Assembly: GCA_045587485.1 (NCBI GenBank) | Contig: JAZNCI010000044.1 | Span: 3,046-67,045, forward strand | Source: SIG440 sp045587485 | GTDB lineage: Bacteria; Bacillota; Clostridia; Monoglobales; Monoglobaceae | Direction: 5' to 3' | DNA length: 64,000 nucleotides | Made by a program: the position numbers and the translations under genes | Shown here: positions 42,272 through 51,200 of the stretch, piece after piece | Layout of the letters: every line of letters begins with the position of its first letter | Position numbering within the stretch: the stretch's first letter is position 1 | Notes under the pieces: generated by a model | What the model saw: only the letters and a program-made list of their open reading frames with translations | Told to the model about the DNA's origin: nothing | The model's database searches: none

Positions 42272-44098
42272 ATGATTAACAAAAAAATACTGAGCATAAT
42301 TCTTTGCACTGTTTTTCTGCTCTCCACGGTATCTGTATCCGCACTTACTTTTTCTGACGTAGAAAGCGACGCAACGATTGAATGGGCAAAGCCCTATATC
42401 AACGCCATGGCAGATGCGGGATACCTTAAAGGCTACGAAGACGGTACCTTTAAACCCAAAAACACAATTTCAAAAACCGAAGCACTTATTCTTCTTGCAA
42501 GAATGATTGGTGTAAATGAAGATAGCTTTGCAGATTCACTTGAATATGCTGTCGAAGAGAATGCAAGCCTTCTCAACAAATTTTCAACAAACTACAAAAA
42601 CGAGATTTCTTTTCTTCTTTATTCAGGCATATTAAAAGAATCCGAGCTTGATACATATATCTCAGCAAAAAACAAGAACTCGGCTCTTTTAAGATACGAA
42701 GCTGCAATTCTTCTTACCAAGCTCCTTGGTGCCGAAGAAGAGGTTCAAAGCAATGCTTTCGTTTCATCGTCTTATGCCGACACTGTTGAAATTCCTGACT
42801 CTGCCCGTGCATATGTTGAATATGTCAAGGACGCAGGCATTATGCAGGGTATGGGCAATAACGCACAGGGCAAGCCCGAATTCTGGCCCAACACCGCAGT
42901 AACTCGTGCACAAATGGCAAAGATGCTTCACAGCCTTATTGATGTTCTTGATTTGTCGGTACAGACAGGCGTTGTTGTTTCGATTGACGAATTCAACGAA
43001 AATGTTACAATCACCATTGACGGCAACGATATAGTTAATTCAATCGAGAAAAACACAAAAATAAAAATCAACGGCGAGGATGTTGCCCTTGATGATTTGA
43101 GCGCAGGTATGCATGTTAAAATCACTCACCTTGCAGGCAAGGTTAAAATGATTGAAAACAATGTAGCAATCGATGATGCCGTAATTTACGGTCTTGTTTC
43201 AGGCACAAAAGACTCTGGCGGAACAAAATCTGTTACTATAGCTGACGCAAATGACAAGTCCATTGTTGAAACTTATGTTCTCAGCAATAATGCAAAGGTA
43301 AGGATTAATGGCGCAATCGATCTGTTCAGCAAGGTTAAAAACAATAACTATGTTGCACTGACAATAGTTGACGGCGAGGTTGAAACCCTTGAGGTTGTTG
43401 ACAAAACCAGCACAGTCGGCGGCACACTTATTTCTGTTGATGCATCAGGCGAATATACCATTCTCAACGTTAAGCCTTCAGCGTCCGGCGAAAATGTTAA
43501 ATACGAAATCTCTGCCGATGGCGTTCAGGTTTCACGAAACAGCCTTGACAGCAAGCTTTCAGACCTGATGAACGGTGATACACTTTCATTAAGACTCACC
43601 TATGGCAAGGTTACAAAGATTTCTGCAAGCAGCAAAAACCACTCCTTCTCAGGTAATATTTCCTATATCACTCACACAACATCAGGCACAGTGGTTGGTA
43701 TTGAAAACAATAACAAGACAACAGAATACAAGGTTAACAAGGGAGTTAAGATTGTTATTGATTCAATCGAAGGAGGAACAGTCTTCGACCTTCGCCCCGG
43801 TTCAAATGTAAATGTTGGTCTTCAGAGCAACGAAATTATTTCGGTTGAAGCTGCGGGCACAGCTTTAAAATCACAGCTTACCGGCACAGTTAAGAGTGTC
43901 AACGTCACTTATGGTCTTATGATTGTTGAAGAAAATGGTACCGAATATAACGTATTTATAAACGGCAACACCAAGATTATAGACAGTACAACTGGCAGAA
44001 CTGTAGTACTTAAATCTGTAGAAAAAGGCAAGTCAGTTAATGTTACCGGTTCAAACGCATCAGGCGTGCTTGAGGCAAGTGTTATCGTAATTCAGTAA
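42272..44098 (+). CDS. Secreted SLH-domain protein
   Basis: A 608-residue exported protein. Signal peptide at about 1-22 (ILCTVFLLSTVSVSA), three SLH motifs (about 25-225; GYLKGYEDGTFKPKNTISKTEA, FWPNTAVTRAQMAKML), then about 380 residues of repeated beta-strand units with VVSID/VVDGEVETLEV-like phrases that resemble those in the divergent SLH protein. Surface or cell-wall structural role inferred. ATG 42272 follows GGGGGA; an upstream extension lacks a signal. Ends at a strong terminator. Confidence 0.87.
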   Translation: MINKKILSIILCTVFLLSTVSVSALTFSDVESDATIEWAKPYINAMADAGYLKGYEDGTFKPKNTISKTEALILLARMIGVNEDSFADSLEYAVEENASLLNKFSTNYKNEISFLLYSGILKESELDTYISAKNKNSALLRYEAAILLTKLLGAEEEVQSNAFVSSSYADTVEIPDSARAYVEYVKDAGIMQGMGNNAQGKPEFWPNTAVTRAQMAKMLHSLIDVLDLSVQTGVVVSIDEFNENVTITIDGNDIVNSIEKNTKIKINGEDVALDDLSAGMHVKITHLAGKVKMIENNVAIDDAVIYGLVSGTKDSGGTKSVTIADANDKSIVETYVLSNNAKVRINGAIDLFSKVKNNNYVALTIVDGEVETLEVVDKTSTVGGTLISVDASGEYTILNVKPSASGENVKYEISADGVQVSRNSLDSKLSDLMNGDTLSLRLTYGKVTKISASSKNHSFSGNISYITHTTSGTVVGIENNNKTTEYKVNKGVKIVIDSIEGGTVFDLRPGSNVNVGLQSNEIISVEAAGTALKSQLTGTVKSVNVTYGLMIVEENGTEYNVFINGNTKIIDSTTGRTVVLKSVEKGKSVNVTGSNASGVLEASVIVIQ

Positions 44099-44115
44099 CT
44101 AATATATCAAACATT

Positions 44116-44152
44116 AAATGGCGGATGCATTTTGCATCTGCCATTTTTTTTA
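44116..44152 (+). terminator. Terminator after the SLH gene
   Basis: A 14-bp stem with one G-T wobble (44116-44129 with 44133-44146) followed by a run of T residues. Confidence 0.85.
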
Positions 44153-44172
44153 TTTATAAATTTAAAAAAATC

Positions 44173-44201
44173 TTGTAATTTATATTTATTTGTGCTAAAC
44201 T
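44173..44201 (+). promoter_or_regulatory. Promoter of the riboswitch-like leader
   Basis: TTGTAA (44173-44178), a 17-base spacer and TAAACT (44196-44201) with a TG extension. Start of transcription would fall at about 44207, just at the first base of the aptamer-like stem. Confidence 0.55.
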
Positions 44202-44207
44202 ATAAGA

Positions 44208-44376
44208 GCAACGTTTCAAACTGAATAATTGGTTCTCGCGGAAGGTATGCTAAGGTAAAAACGTACCCTCTGATTTTATATCTCTTCTGCGGGAATATTT
44301 AGTTTGAAGCGTTGCAACTTAAAACTAGTCAGAGTTGTGCGTTTTTCGGTGTACAGCTCTGGCTGTACACTTTTTT
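44208..44376 (+). promoter_or_regulatory. Riboswitch-like leader with terminator and antiterminator
   Basis: A 15-bp closing stem (44208-44222 with 44301-44315) encloses a 10-bp stem (44233-44242 with 44286-44295) and a hairpin (44244-44249 with 44262-44267), separated by internal loops. Downstream is a perfect 9-bp terminator (44349-44357 with 44362-44370) plus six T. CAGAGTTGT at 44330-44338 can pair with ACAGCTCTG at 44353-44361 and would break the terminator. The next gene starts 18 bases on. Class not recognised; it could instead be a free small RNA. Confidence 0.6.
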
Positions 44377-44394
44377 ATTTGGGAGAGATACAAA

Positions 44395-44760
44395 ATGTTA
44401 AACACAGGTTATATGGAATTTTTCTATAATGAAAATTTTTCCAAAACTAAAGACATTGATTTTCTTAAATCATTTTTTACCGATGATGAAAAAATTCTTT
44501 TCTGCTTTTCGGGTTTGCGCGACCGACTTGCCTTTTTCACAACAAAACGGCTTGTATTTATGTATTCCCCTGATAAGCTCTCTCGTCAGCTTGATTTCGT
44601 TCAATATAACAAAATTACTTCATACAACGTTGTCACCTCTGCTGAGTATACCAACGTAAAGTTGGAACTTAATCTGCCTTATATTGGAATCATTGGCTTT
44701 AATTTCAGCAATATTGATACTTTGATGAAGTCTTTTGCATTTTTAAGCAAGGTTATTTAG
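44395..44760 (+). CDS. PH-domain-like protein
   Basis: A 121-residue protein resembling a bacterial pleckstrin-homology domain of the kind that reports membrane or surface state (segments ILFCFSGLRDRLAFFTTKRLVFMY and ITSYNVVTSAEYTNVKLEL). No membrane helix. Start ATG 44395 follows GGGAGAG. It stands directly behind the regulated leader at 44208-44376, so it is probably the controlled gene. Function unknown. Confidence 0.6.
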   Translation: MLNTGYMEFFYNENFSKTKDIDFLKSFFTDDEKILFCFSGLRDRLAFFTTKRLVFMYSPDKLSRQLDFVQYNKITSYNVVTSAEYTNVKLELNLPYIGIIGFNFSNIDTLMKSFAFLSKVI

Positions 44761-44792
44761 AAAAAAATTACATATTTACGGGGTTGCGAATT

Positions 44793-44821
44793 TTGCAGTA
44801 TTGTGATATAGTTATTATAAT
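44793..44821 (+). promoter_or_regulatory. Promoter of the YesL-like gene
   Basis: TTGCAG (44793-44798), a 17-base spacer and TATAAT (44816-44821), 26 bases before the start. Confidence 0.55.
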
Positions 44822-44846
44822 ACTTACAATCAGGATGTGAATAAAA

Positions 44847-45707
44847 ATGTTTTTCTCCAATTATAACAAACCAGGCAAGGGTGTTAACAAGCGTGACCCC
44901 AATCAGCCCAGATTAACAACTTTTTTTGAAATATTACCCCGAAAACTCTGGGATCTTTGCAAGCTCAATTTGTTGTATATGATTGCAGCCATTCCATTTT
45001 TTATTGTTACAATGACTATTACAGGGATAATATCCTCAAGGATTACCACCTCTTTGTTTGAAGCACTTGGCGGCTCCTCTCTTGAGTCCGCTCTTGTATT
45101 TCTGGATTTGGCACTCAGAATAGTTCTTTCTTTACTTTTTACTGTTTTTTATGGTTTGGGTCCTGTTACCGCAGGAGCAACCTACATTGTCCGCAATTAC
45201 GGCAGAGAAGAGCATTGCTGGCTTGTCAGCGATTTCTTCGAAAGGTTTAAGTCCAATTTCAAGCAGAGCTTTTGTTTGTGGATAATTGACCTTGCCGCTC
45301 TTTATCTGCTGACTGTGGCTGTTGATTTTTATATGAATACAGGTATATACTTACTGTCATTTATTCTTATTGCTGCCGCTCTTGTATACACAATAATGCA
45401 TCTGTATATTTATCAGATTATTATTACATTTGACCTATCTCTAAAGCATATAATGAAAAATTCTCTCATTTTTGCTTTTGCAAAGCTGCCCAAAAACTTT
45501 CTGTTGCTGACAATAACAGCTTTGTCACACATAGTTATTCCAATAACGGTTATATTTATTACACAGTCTGCTGTTGCTGTGCTTGTGGTAATTTTGCTTG
45601 AACTCTGCATTTTACCATCTCTCACCAGTTTTGTAAATAACTTTTTTATTTATTCTGATATTGAAAAATATATCAATATAGCTCTCGAGTCAGAACATGC
45701 AAATTAA
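44847..45707 (+). CDS. YesL-like (DUF624) membrane protein
   Basis: A 286-residue polytopic protein with about six hydrophobic helices. The GPVTAGATYIVRNYGREEHCWLVSDFFERF block is the family signature of DUF624/YesL, often near carbohydrate-uptake genes or two-component systems. Function unknown. No sugar genes are adjacent here; it neighbours the PH-like gene. A GGATGTGA region precedes ATG 44847. Confidence 0.75.
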   Translation: MFFSNYNKPGKGVNKRDPNQPRLTTFFEILPRKLWDLCKLNLLYMIAAIPFFIVTMTITGIISSRITTSLFEALGGSSLESALVFLDLALRIVLSLLFTVFYGLGPVTAGATYIVRNYGREEHCWLVSDFFERFKSNFKQSFCLWIIDLAALYLLTVAVDFYMNTGIYLLSFILIAAALVYTIMHLYIYQIIITFDLSLKHIMKNSLIFAFAKLPKNFLLLTITALSHIVIPITVIFITQSAVAVLVVILLELCILPSLTSFVNNFFIYSDIEKYINIALESEHAN

Positions 45708-45714
45708 AACAAGC

Positions 45715-45760
45715 AATGGGCTTTGGCAAAAAGTTTTGCCAAAGCCCATTTTCATTTATT
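45715..45760 (+). terminator. Terminator after the YesL-like gene
   Basis: A 17-bp perfect inverted repeat AATGGGCTTTGGCAAAA (45715-45731) with its complement (45734-45750) and a T-rich exit. Confidence 0.85.
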
Positions 45761-45841
45761 CCTCAGGCATTTTCAAGTCTAATCTGCACAAAACTGAATA
45801 TATTTTAACAAGGAGATAATTTATAAGAAAGGATTGACTTT

Positions 45842-46423
45842 ATGAAAATTTTTGTTATTTCAAAAAGGACGGGGCTGTTGTGTGTGATTGTGCTTATTCT
45901 CACTTTAAGCCTTGTATACATAGGACGTTATGATGCAGTAACTGTTTCAACTGCAAAACGTGATTTACCCATTTACTGCGTACAAAAGCCTGAGACCGAA
46001 AAAGTAATTTCCTTTTCATTTGACGCAGCCTGGGGAAATGAGGATACAGGTCAGCTTATTGAAATTATGGATAAGTACAATATAAAAACCACCTTTTTTG
46101 TGGTGGGCAGCTGGGTTGACAAATTCCCCGAATCTGTAAAACAGCTATCCGATGCGGGCCACGAGATTATGAACCACTCAAACAGCCACCCACATATGAC
46201 CCAGATTTCAGTTGAAAAAATGAAAGAAGAGGCCAATAAGTGCGACGAAAAAATTAAAGCAATAACAGGTGTAAAACCGACCCTTTTCCGCGCCCCCTAC
46301 GGCGATTACAATAACGATGTCGTCCAGGCAATGCGTGAAACCGGGCACTTCACCATTCAATGGGATGTTGAAACACTGGCAACATTTGGAAACCCTTGGT
46401 TCACAAGGGCTTGGGCGATGTAA
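45842..46423 (+). pseudogene. Polysaccharide deacetylase (PdaB-like), truncated
   Basis: 193 residues with an N-terminal transmembrane anchor (about 10-28) and the start of a NodB domain. The metal-binding motifs are present (FSFDAAWGNEDT, HSNSHPHM) and the FRAPYGDYN motif follows. The sequence matches PdaB-type sporulation deacetylases up to QWDVETL (about residue 178), then ends in about 15 unrelated residues. The last part of the NodB barrel, including its final catalytic histidine region, is missing. No continuation exists downstream in any frame, so deletion is likely. Confidence 0.7.
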
Positions 46424-46461
46424 AAAGCGGCTGATTTTTGATAAATCAGTCGCTTTTATTT
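46422..46461 (+). terminator. Terminator after the truncated deacetylase
   Basis: Inverted repeat AAAAGCGGCTGATTT with AAATCAGTCGCTTTT (one G-T wobble, 6-base loop), followed by ATTTAGG. Confidence 0.65.
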
Positions 46462-46500
46462 AGGCTCTAAACACCTTGCTTCTGCTTCCTTAAAAATCAC

Positions 46501-46614
46501 TTAGCTTTGTGCTTTGTACAGCCGGATTATTGGCTTTTTATGTTTTTTAATAAATTCTTCAACACACATTCCTCCACGGTTAGTTCTGTTTGTGATGTTT
46601 TCTAATTCACCCAT
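46501..46614 (-). CDS. Small ORF, 37 residues
   Basis: Frame MGELENITNRTNRGGMCVEE to YKAQS, with a basic C-terminal helix. A GAGGTG ribosome site lies eight bases before ATG 46614. No family is recognised. The 46424-46821 gap holds only this, the next small frame and repeats, all of which could be remnants. Confidence 0.35.
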   Translation of the reverse strand: MGELENITNRTNRGGMCVEEFIKKHKKPIIRLYKAQS

Positions 46615-46637
46615 TTATTACACCTCAATTTTTCAAT

Positions 46638-46757
46638 CTAGCATTCTCTTGTTTTTTTAGCAAATATAAAATCTTTCTTCTTTTCATCGTAATGTATATC
46701 AATTTTAGAAACATAATCTTTCCCTATAAAATCTAGATATTTTATCCAATCATTCAT
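46638..46757 (-). CDS. Small ORF, 39 residues
   Basis: Frame starting MNDWIKYLDFIGKDYVSKID and ending in KKTREC, 23 bases before the previous small ORF. There is no clear ribosome site; it may be the tail of a lost gene. Acidic/basic pattern only, no family. Confidence 0.25.
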   Translation of the reverse strand: MNDWIKYLDFIGKDYVSKIDIHYDEKKKDFIFAKKTREC

Positions 46758-46778
46758 TGATATCATATATAAATACTG

Positions 46779-46822
46779 CAAGACAAGGGGACGTGCAAGA
46801 CAAGGGGACGGTTCTATCGTCT
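46779..46822. repeat. REP-like repeats at the transposase 3' flank
   Basis: Two tandem copies of AAGACAAGGGGACG, the second extended to ACGGTTCT. These are complementary to AGAACCGTCCCCCTGT units on the other side of the transposase. Confidence 0.7.
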
Positions 46823-47571
46823 TAGCGAATTTTTTCGACGACTCCCTTACTTATCCCCGTTAGCCTGCTTATCTGTCTTATGGATAATCCCTTTTGCCTT
46901 AATTTTTTTATAAATTTATCCCGTTGTTCTTGTGACAATTCCTGAAATTCCGTCGCGTTATTGCACTTTGAAACTTTTTTAATTATCTTTCTTGCATCAC
47001 TATCATTTATTCTAAATTCCTTAGGGTCTATATCCAAGCAAATATCGTCATTCTTTTCAATATTAAAAGCTATAAACTCATCCCTTTTCATCATTGACAA
47101 CGCAAAATCAAAATCGACAATTTCACTATCTTCATCTACATAATCATTATAGCTACTAAATAGGTAATCGTCAATACTTTTAACAATCCCCGCCTTAACT
47201 GGATTTTGATGTATGTATCTAATCACCGTTAAAAAATACGAATCATCTTCAATAGGCTCACTTTTAAACCGATCTTGGAACAAATGACCCTTGCGATAAT
47301 ATTTCCAATTATACCAGTATACATAACTCCCTGCTATTCTTTTCATTATCAAGTCTAAATCTTCTTTTTCTACTTTAATCAATATGTGTATATGATTAGA
47401 CATAAGGCAGTAAGCGAACACCTTGTATCCGCTTACTGCCTTATAATTTTCTAATGTCTCAACAAATTTGAAGTAATCTTCATCATCCTCAAATATAACT
47501 TGTTGATTAATTCCTCGAAGCATTATATGGTATATTCCGCTATCGCTTTTTTGTCTTGGTAATCTTGGCAT
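46822..47571 (-). CDS. REP-associated tyrosine transposase (RayT/TnpA-REP)
   Basis: A 249-residue Y1-type single-strand transposase. The HUH-like motif is NHIHILIKV (about residues 68-76), the catalytic tyrosine is in a downstream helix (RYIHQNPVKAG region), and a helix-turn-helix is appended at about residues 218-246 (GLSIRQISRLTGISKGVVEKI). It is flanked on both sides by GC-rich repeats, as expected for a transposase that handles REP/BIME sequences. Intact frame, so the element may be active. Confidence 0.85.
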   Translation of the reverse strand: MPRLPRQKSDSGIYHIMLRGINQQVIFEDDEDYFKFVETLENYKAVSGYKVFAYCLMSNHIHILIKVEKEDLDLIMKRIAGSYVYWYNWKYYRKGHLFQDRFKSEPIEDDSYFLTVIRYIHQNPVKAGIVKSIDDYLFSSYNDYVDEDSEIVDFDFALSMMKRDEFIAFNIEKNDDICLDIDPKEFRINDSDARKIIKKVSKCNNATEFQELSQEQRDKFIKKLRQKGLSIRQISRLTGISKGVVEKIR

Positions 47572-47623
47572 ACCCTATCACCTCAACAAAATTATAGCAT
47601 AATACACTTAGTTTGTCAAGACA

Positions 47624-47834
47624 ACAGAACCGTCCCCCTGTCTTGGGTCCCCCTGTCTTGGCGCGTCCCCAAATGGCTCTTTTGTAACAAAAACTGCCCC
47701 GTCCCCAAACTGTTCAAGGGGACGCAAAACACAAGGGGACGGAGATATCGTGACATTGAACTATCACAATAGAACCGTCCCCCTGTGTTCGTTGAACTAT
47801 CACAACAGAACCGTCCCCCTGTGTTCGTCTCCAA
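47624..47834. repeat. REP/BIME-like repeat cluster
   Basis: At least six GTCCCC-type units in both orientations: AGAACCGTCCCCCTGT at about 47627, 47771 and 47806 and inverted CAAGGGGACG at 47715 and 47733. Two copies of a 36-base unit are in direct tandem (47757-47827). The units read through as a low-complexity ORF on the minus strand, which is not a gene. Confidence 0.75.
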
Positions 47835-47847
47835 AAGGCTGTGACTT

Positions 47848-48264
47848 CTAAAAACTATCAGTATCTTTTCTAACAGAAACTTCTATCAAATTTGAATCGC
47901 GATCAAATCCAAGGAAAACAACGACGCCAGTCTCAAAAGGATTAAAGTATTTACCAAGATACACTCGTATATATTTATTTCCTACATAAATTGTACCATC
48001 TTCTGTAGGTATTCCATTGGAATCCACCCCATATCCATACTCATTACTTATGGTTCGTATAGTCCAACTTTTGTAATCTGACCTAATTTTTTCTATGGTG
48101 TAATCCATTTTGCTACCCTTTGGAAAGATTGTGAGTAACATATTTCTAATTTGCTCGTTTGATTTTCGCAACGGATTTTTAACTATTATGGTTACATTTA
48201 TTATTGCTGTAATCAATACAATGATTAATATTGCCAAGAAAAAATATTTAACTTTCTTTTCCAT
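47848..48264 (-). CDS. Membrane-anchored small protein, possible RHS immunity partner
   Basis: A 138-residue protein with one N-terminal transmembrane helix (about 8-28) and a soluble, outward-facing beta-rich domain. No family recognised. GGGGGATG precedes ATG 48264. It starts 13 bases after the RHS gene, at the exact place where immunity genes follow polymorphic toxins; that is the reason for the suggestion, not sequence similarity. Confidence 0.5.
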   Translation of the reverse strand: MEKKVKYFFLAILIIVLITAIINVTIIVKNPLRKSNEQIRNMLLTIFPKGSKMDYTIEKIRSDYKSWTIRTISNEYGYGVDSNGIPTEDGTIYVGNKYIRVYLGKYFNPFETGVVVFLGFDRDSNLIEVSVRKDTDSF

Positions 48265-48277
48265 TTACTACATCCCC

Positions 48278-51200
48278 CTAATCAAAATATGATGTTGGCA
48301 ACGGTTTACCCCATCCTGGTACGCTTTTTTGAGGATTATTGTGAATAGATATTCCAGCAGCATTTAGCAATCCATGTACAAAAGAATTTGAATTGTATCC
48401 TTTACTGATAGCTGGTATCATATTATAGCTAACTGAACTACTTAAACGAAATTTACTTTCCAAGACAAATAAATTATTAATCGCATCAAGGCTATTTACA
48501 TTAAGATTGATCATTTCTTTTTTAATATCTAATATAACATCTTTTTCTCTATTGGGCCGACTACGTAGTACACCATTGTCATCACCAGCACCTAATGTTG
48601 CATATTTAAGTTTTCCTCCATAAGCAGAATTTACAAAATTTTCATTTGTGTACAACGGACTACCTTCAGATGCAAAAACTATTATACTTGTATGATATTG
48701 TCGAGTATTTATATCATTCCATATAACTGCATGTACCCCAACAAAAGTCATAACGCCTTGCCCACGTGTATAATCAAAGTCATCTATATAACCATTAGCA
48801 TAAGCTTTCTGGCGAGCTACAACAGCTCTATATCGAGCATTGTTCTCTTTGTAAATATCACCTTTAGCATCTTCCCAATCCTTTGTAGCACCGTCAATTT
48901 CTTTTTTGAAATTCCTTGCTTCTTTAGACCAAAATCCTCCAAGGGCATCATAAGTTGACTGATCTTCATCTGTCCATGCCAACCCCCAAGGATCAACATA
49001 CATAATCGGATTATTACTACAATACACATACCAATTAAGCCCATCTTTTATAGGGTCTTCATTGATAAAGCGACCTGTTGATGTGTCATACATTCTTGCA
49101 CGAAGATAAATCAATCCGCTTTCGGAATCTGTATATTCACCACGATAACCAAAAGGATTATATATGGTATTTTCTTCTGATTGATTACCATAAGCATCAA
49201 ACACATAATCTGCGATAGATGTACCGTTAGAATCAATTAAAAATGCAACATCACCTTGTCCGTTATAGAGATAGTAAAGGTTATCATCATTCTTTATAAT
49301 CTCAACACCTCTATAATATTTGTTTGTACCGTCTGATGTTATTTCTTCAACCACATTAGCATTATCATATACAAAGGTTATTGTGTTACCACCAACAGTT
49401 TTTGAATGTCTAAGACCATCGGGAGCATACGCATAGCTTGAAATAACACCATCTGTGTCAACGCCTATAAGCTGATTATAACAGTTATACTCAAAAAGTG
49501 CAACAAATGAATCAGATATATTGGAAATTGTATAATCTCCCGACATACCTTCTGCATACGGCTGATTAACCATAACAGCCTTTGTAGTCTGATTACCGTT
49601 ATTGTCATAAAAGAATTTAGTGTTGGTGGTTATATCTCCGTTGACTTCGTTGCTTTCAGAAAGGCGATTATTCAAATCGTATGTATAACTTGTTGTTACA
49701 GTTCCATCGGTCATTGATATTCTATTACCAAAATCATCAAAGGAATAGTCAGTATCATTTTCACTTATCAAACGATTCATTTTGTCATACTCATAATTTG
49801 TAGTATTTCCGTTTGATGTCTTTGATTTCTGATTTCCGTTAAGGTAATATGTGTACTGTTCCGACAACTTATCGCCTGTGGTTTGACTTGTCAGCATATT
49901 TGCAATGTTATATGCGTAGTTTGTTGTTTCGCCACCTGTAACGGTTGTCTGAGTTCTGTTGTCATTAGCATCATAAGAATATGAAGCGATAACAGCTCCG
50001 TTTTCGCTAACGCTTGTCAAACGGTTGAGCAAATCATAAGTATAGCTTTGACTTATCTCTGCTGCACCATTTCTTGTAAGCGTAAAACCTGTACGGTTTC
50101 CGTTTGCATCATAAGCAAACGTTTTGATTGTTCCGGCAGCAGAATTACTTTCAGACACAAGCTGTCCTTTATCGTTATACACATAGCCTATTGTGGTTGT
50201 GCTATTTTGTTTTGAAAGAACTTGTCCTGTTAATCCATAAACCGTTGTTTCGGCATTAGTTCCGTCTGACAATGCTTTTGATTTTACTTTACCTGAACCA
50301 TCGTAAGTAAAGTTGAATGTATTGCCGTTTCTGTCGGTAGATGAAAGCAGTAAGCCATTCGCTGTGTCGTATGTATTGCTTTCAACATTGCCGAGTGCAT
50401 CAGTGGTTGTTAGCAATCTACCTAAATTGTCATAACTATATTTTGCAACTGCATATTCAGCATCTCCGTTTGCCACCACATCATCAAGACCATTGATTGT
50501 AAGCGGTGAATGAAGCCCTGTATATACACGAAGTAAATAGCCTTTTGCATCATAGTAGTTTTGAACATAATTTGAGTTCGTTCCGTCATTGGATTCGGTC
50601 ATCACAAGACGATTACGATTATCATAGGTGTATTTTACTTCGTTATACTTTGACGATTCACCTGTAGCATTTGTATAAACACGCTCTTTGACGGTGTTTC
50701 CATTGTTATCATACCACATCTGTTTTGTTGAGTAATAGACAGTTCCGTTCTTTTCTTCAAACGGTATTTTCTGCTCAATTACTCTGCCGAGATTATCGTA
50801 TTTATACTCAGTTGCATAGCCTGCCTTATCATATGCTTTAACGAGTCTGCCAAGCTGGTCATATTCTGCTCTTTCAGAATTTCCGTATTCATCAGTTTCA
50901 GTTACGACATTACCCATAAAATCGTATGCGGTCTGGCGTGTTTCTGTCCAGCCTTCGCTGTTTGCCCTTGCTGATTTTACAGAGGTGATATTTCCTGCAT
51001 AGTCAGAAGTGTATGTTTCATAGTCATTTCCAACCTCAGTTTTAATCTTATTGCCGTAAATGTCGTAATAAACACTTGTTACAACCGATGGATTATTTTC
51101 TCCACCAACCACAGTTACAGTCTCCTTGCGATAATCGGCAGTAACATCATAGGAATATGTTTCTTTATACATGAGTGTTCCTGCGTTGTCATAAAGCTCT

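Noticed and set aside
44208..44315. 6S RNA
   Set aside because: A rod-like fold with a central bulge is suggestive, but the RNA is short, its bubble is asymmetric and an antiterminator joins it to the next gene; a riboswitch-like leader fits better. Not fully excluded.
47757..47827. CRISPR array
   Set aside because: Only two 36-base units in direct contact with no spacers and no cas genes.
47616..47834. A 72-residue minus-strand ORF with TGGRF/CDSS repeats
   Set aside because: It is a translation of the REP-like repeat units, with no ribosome site and periodic sequence; not a gene.
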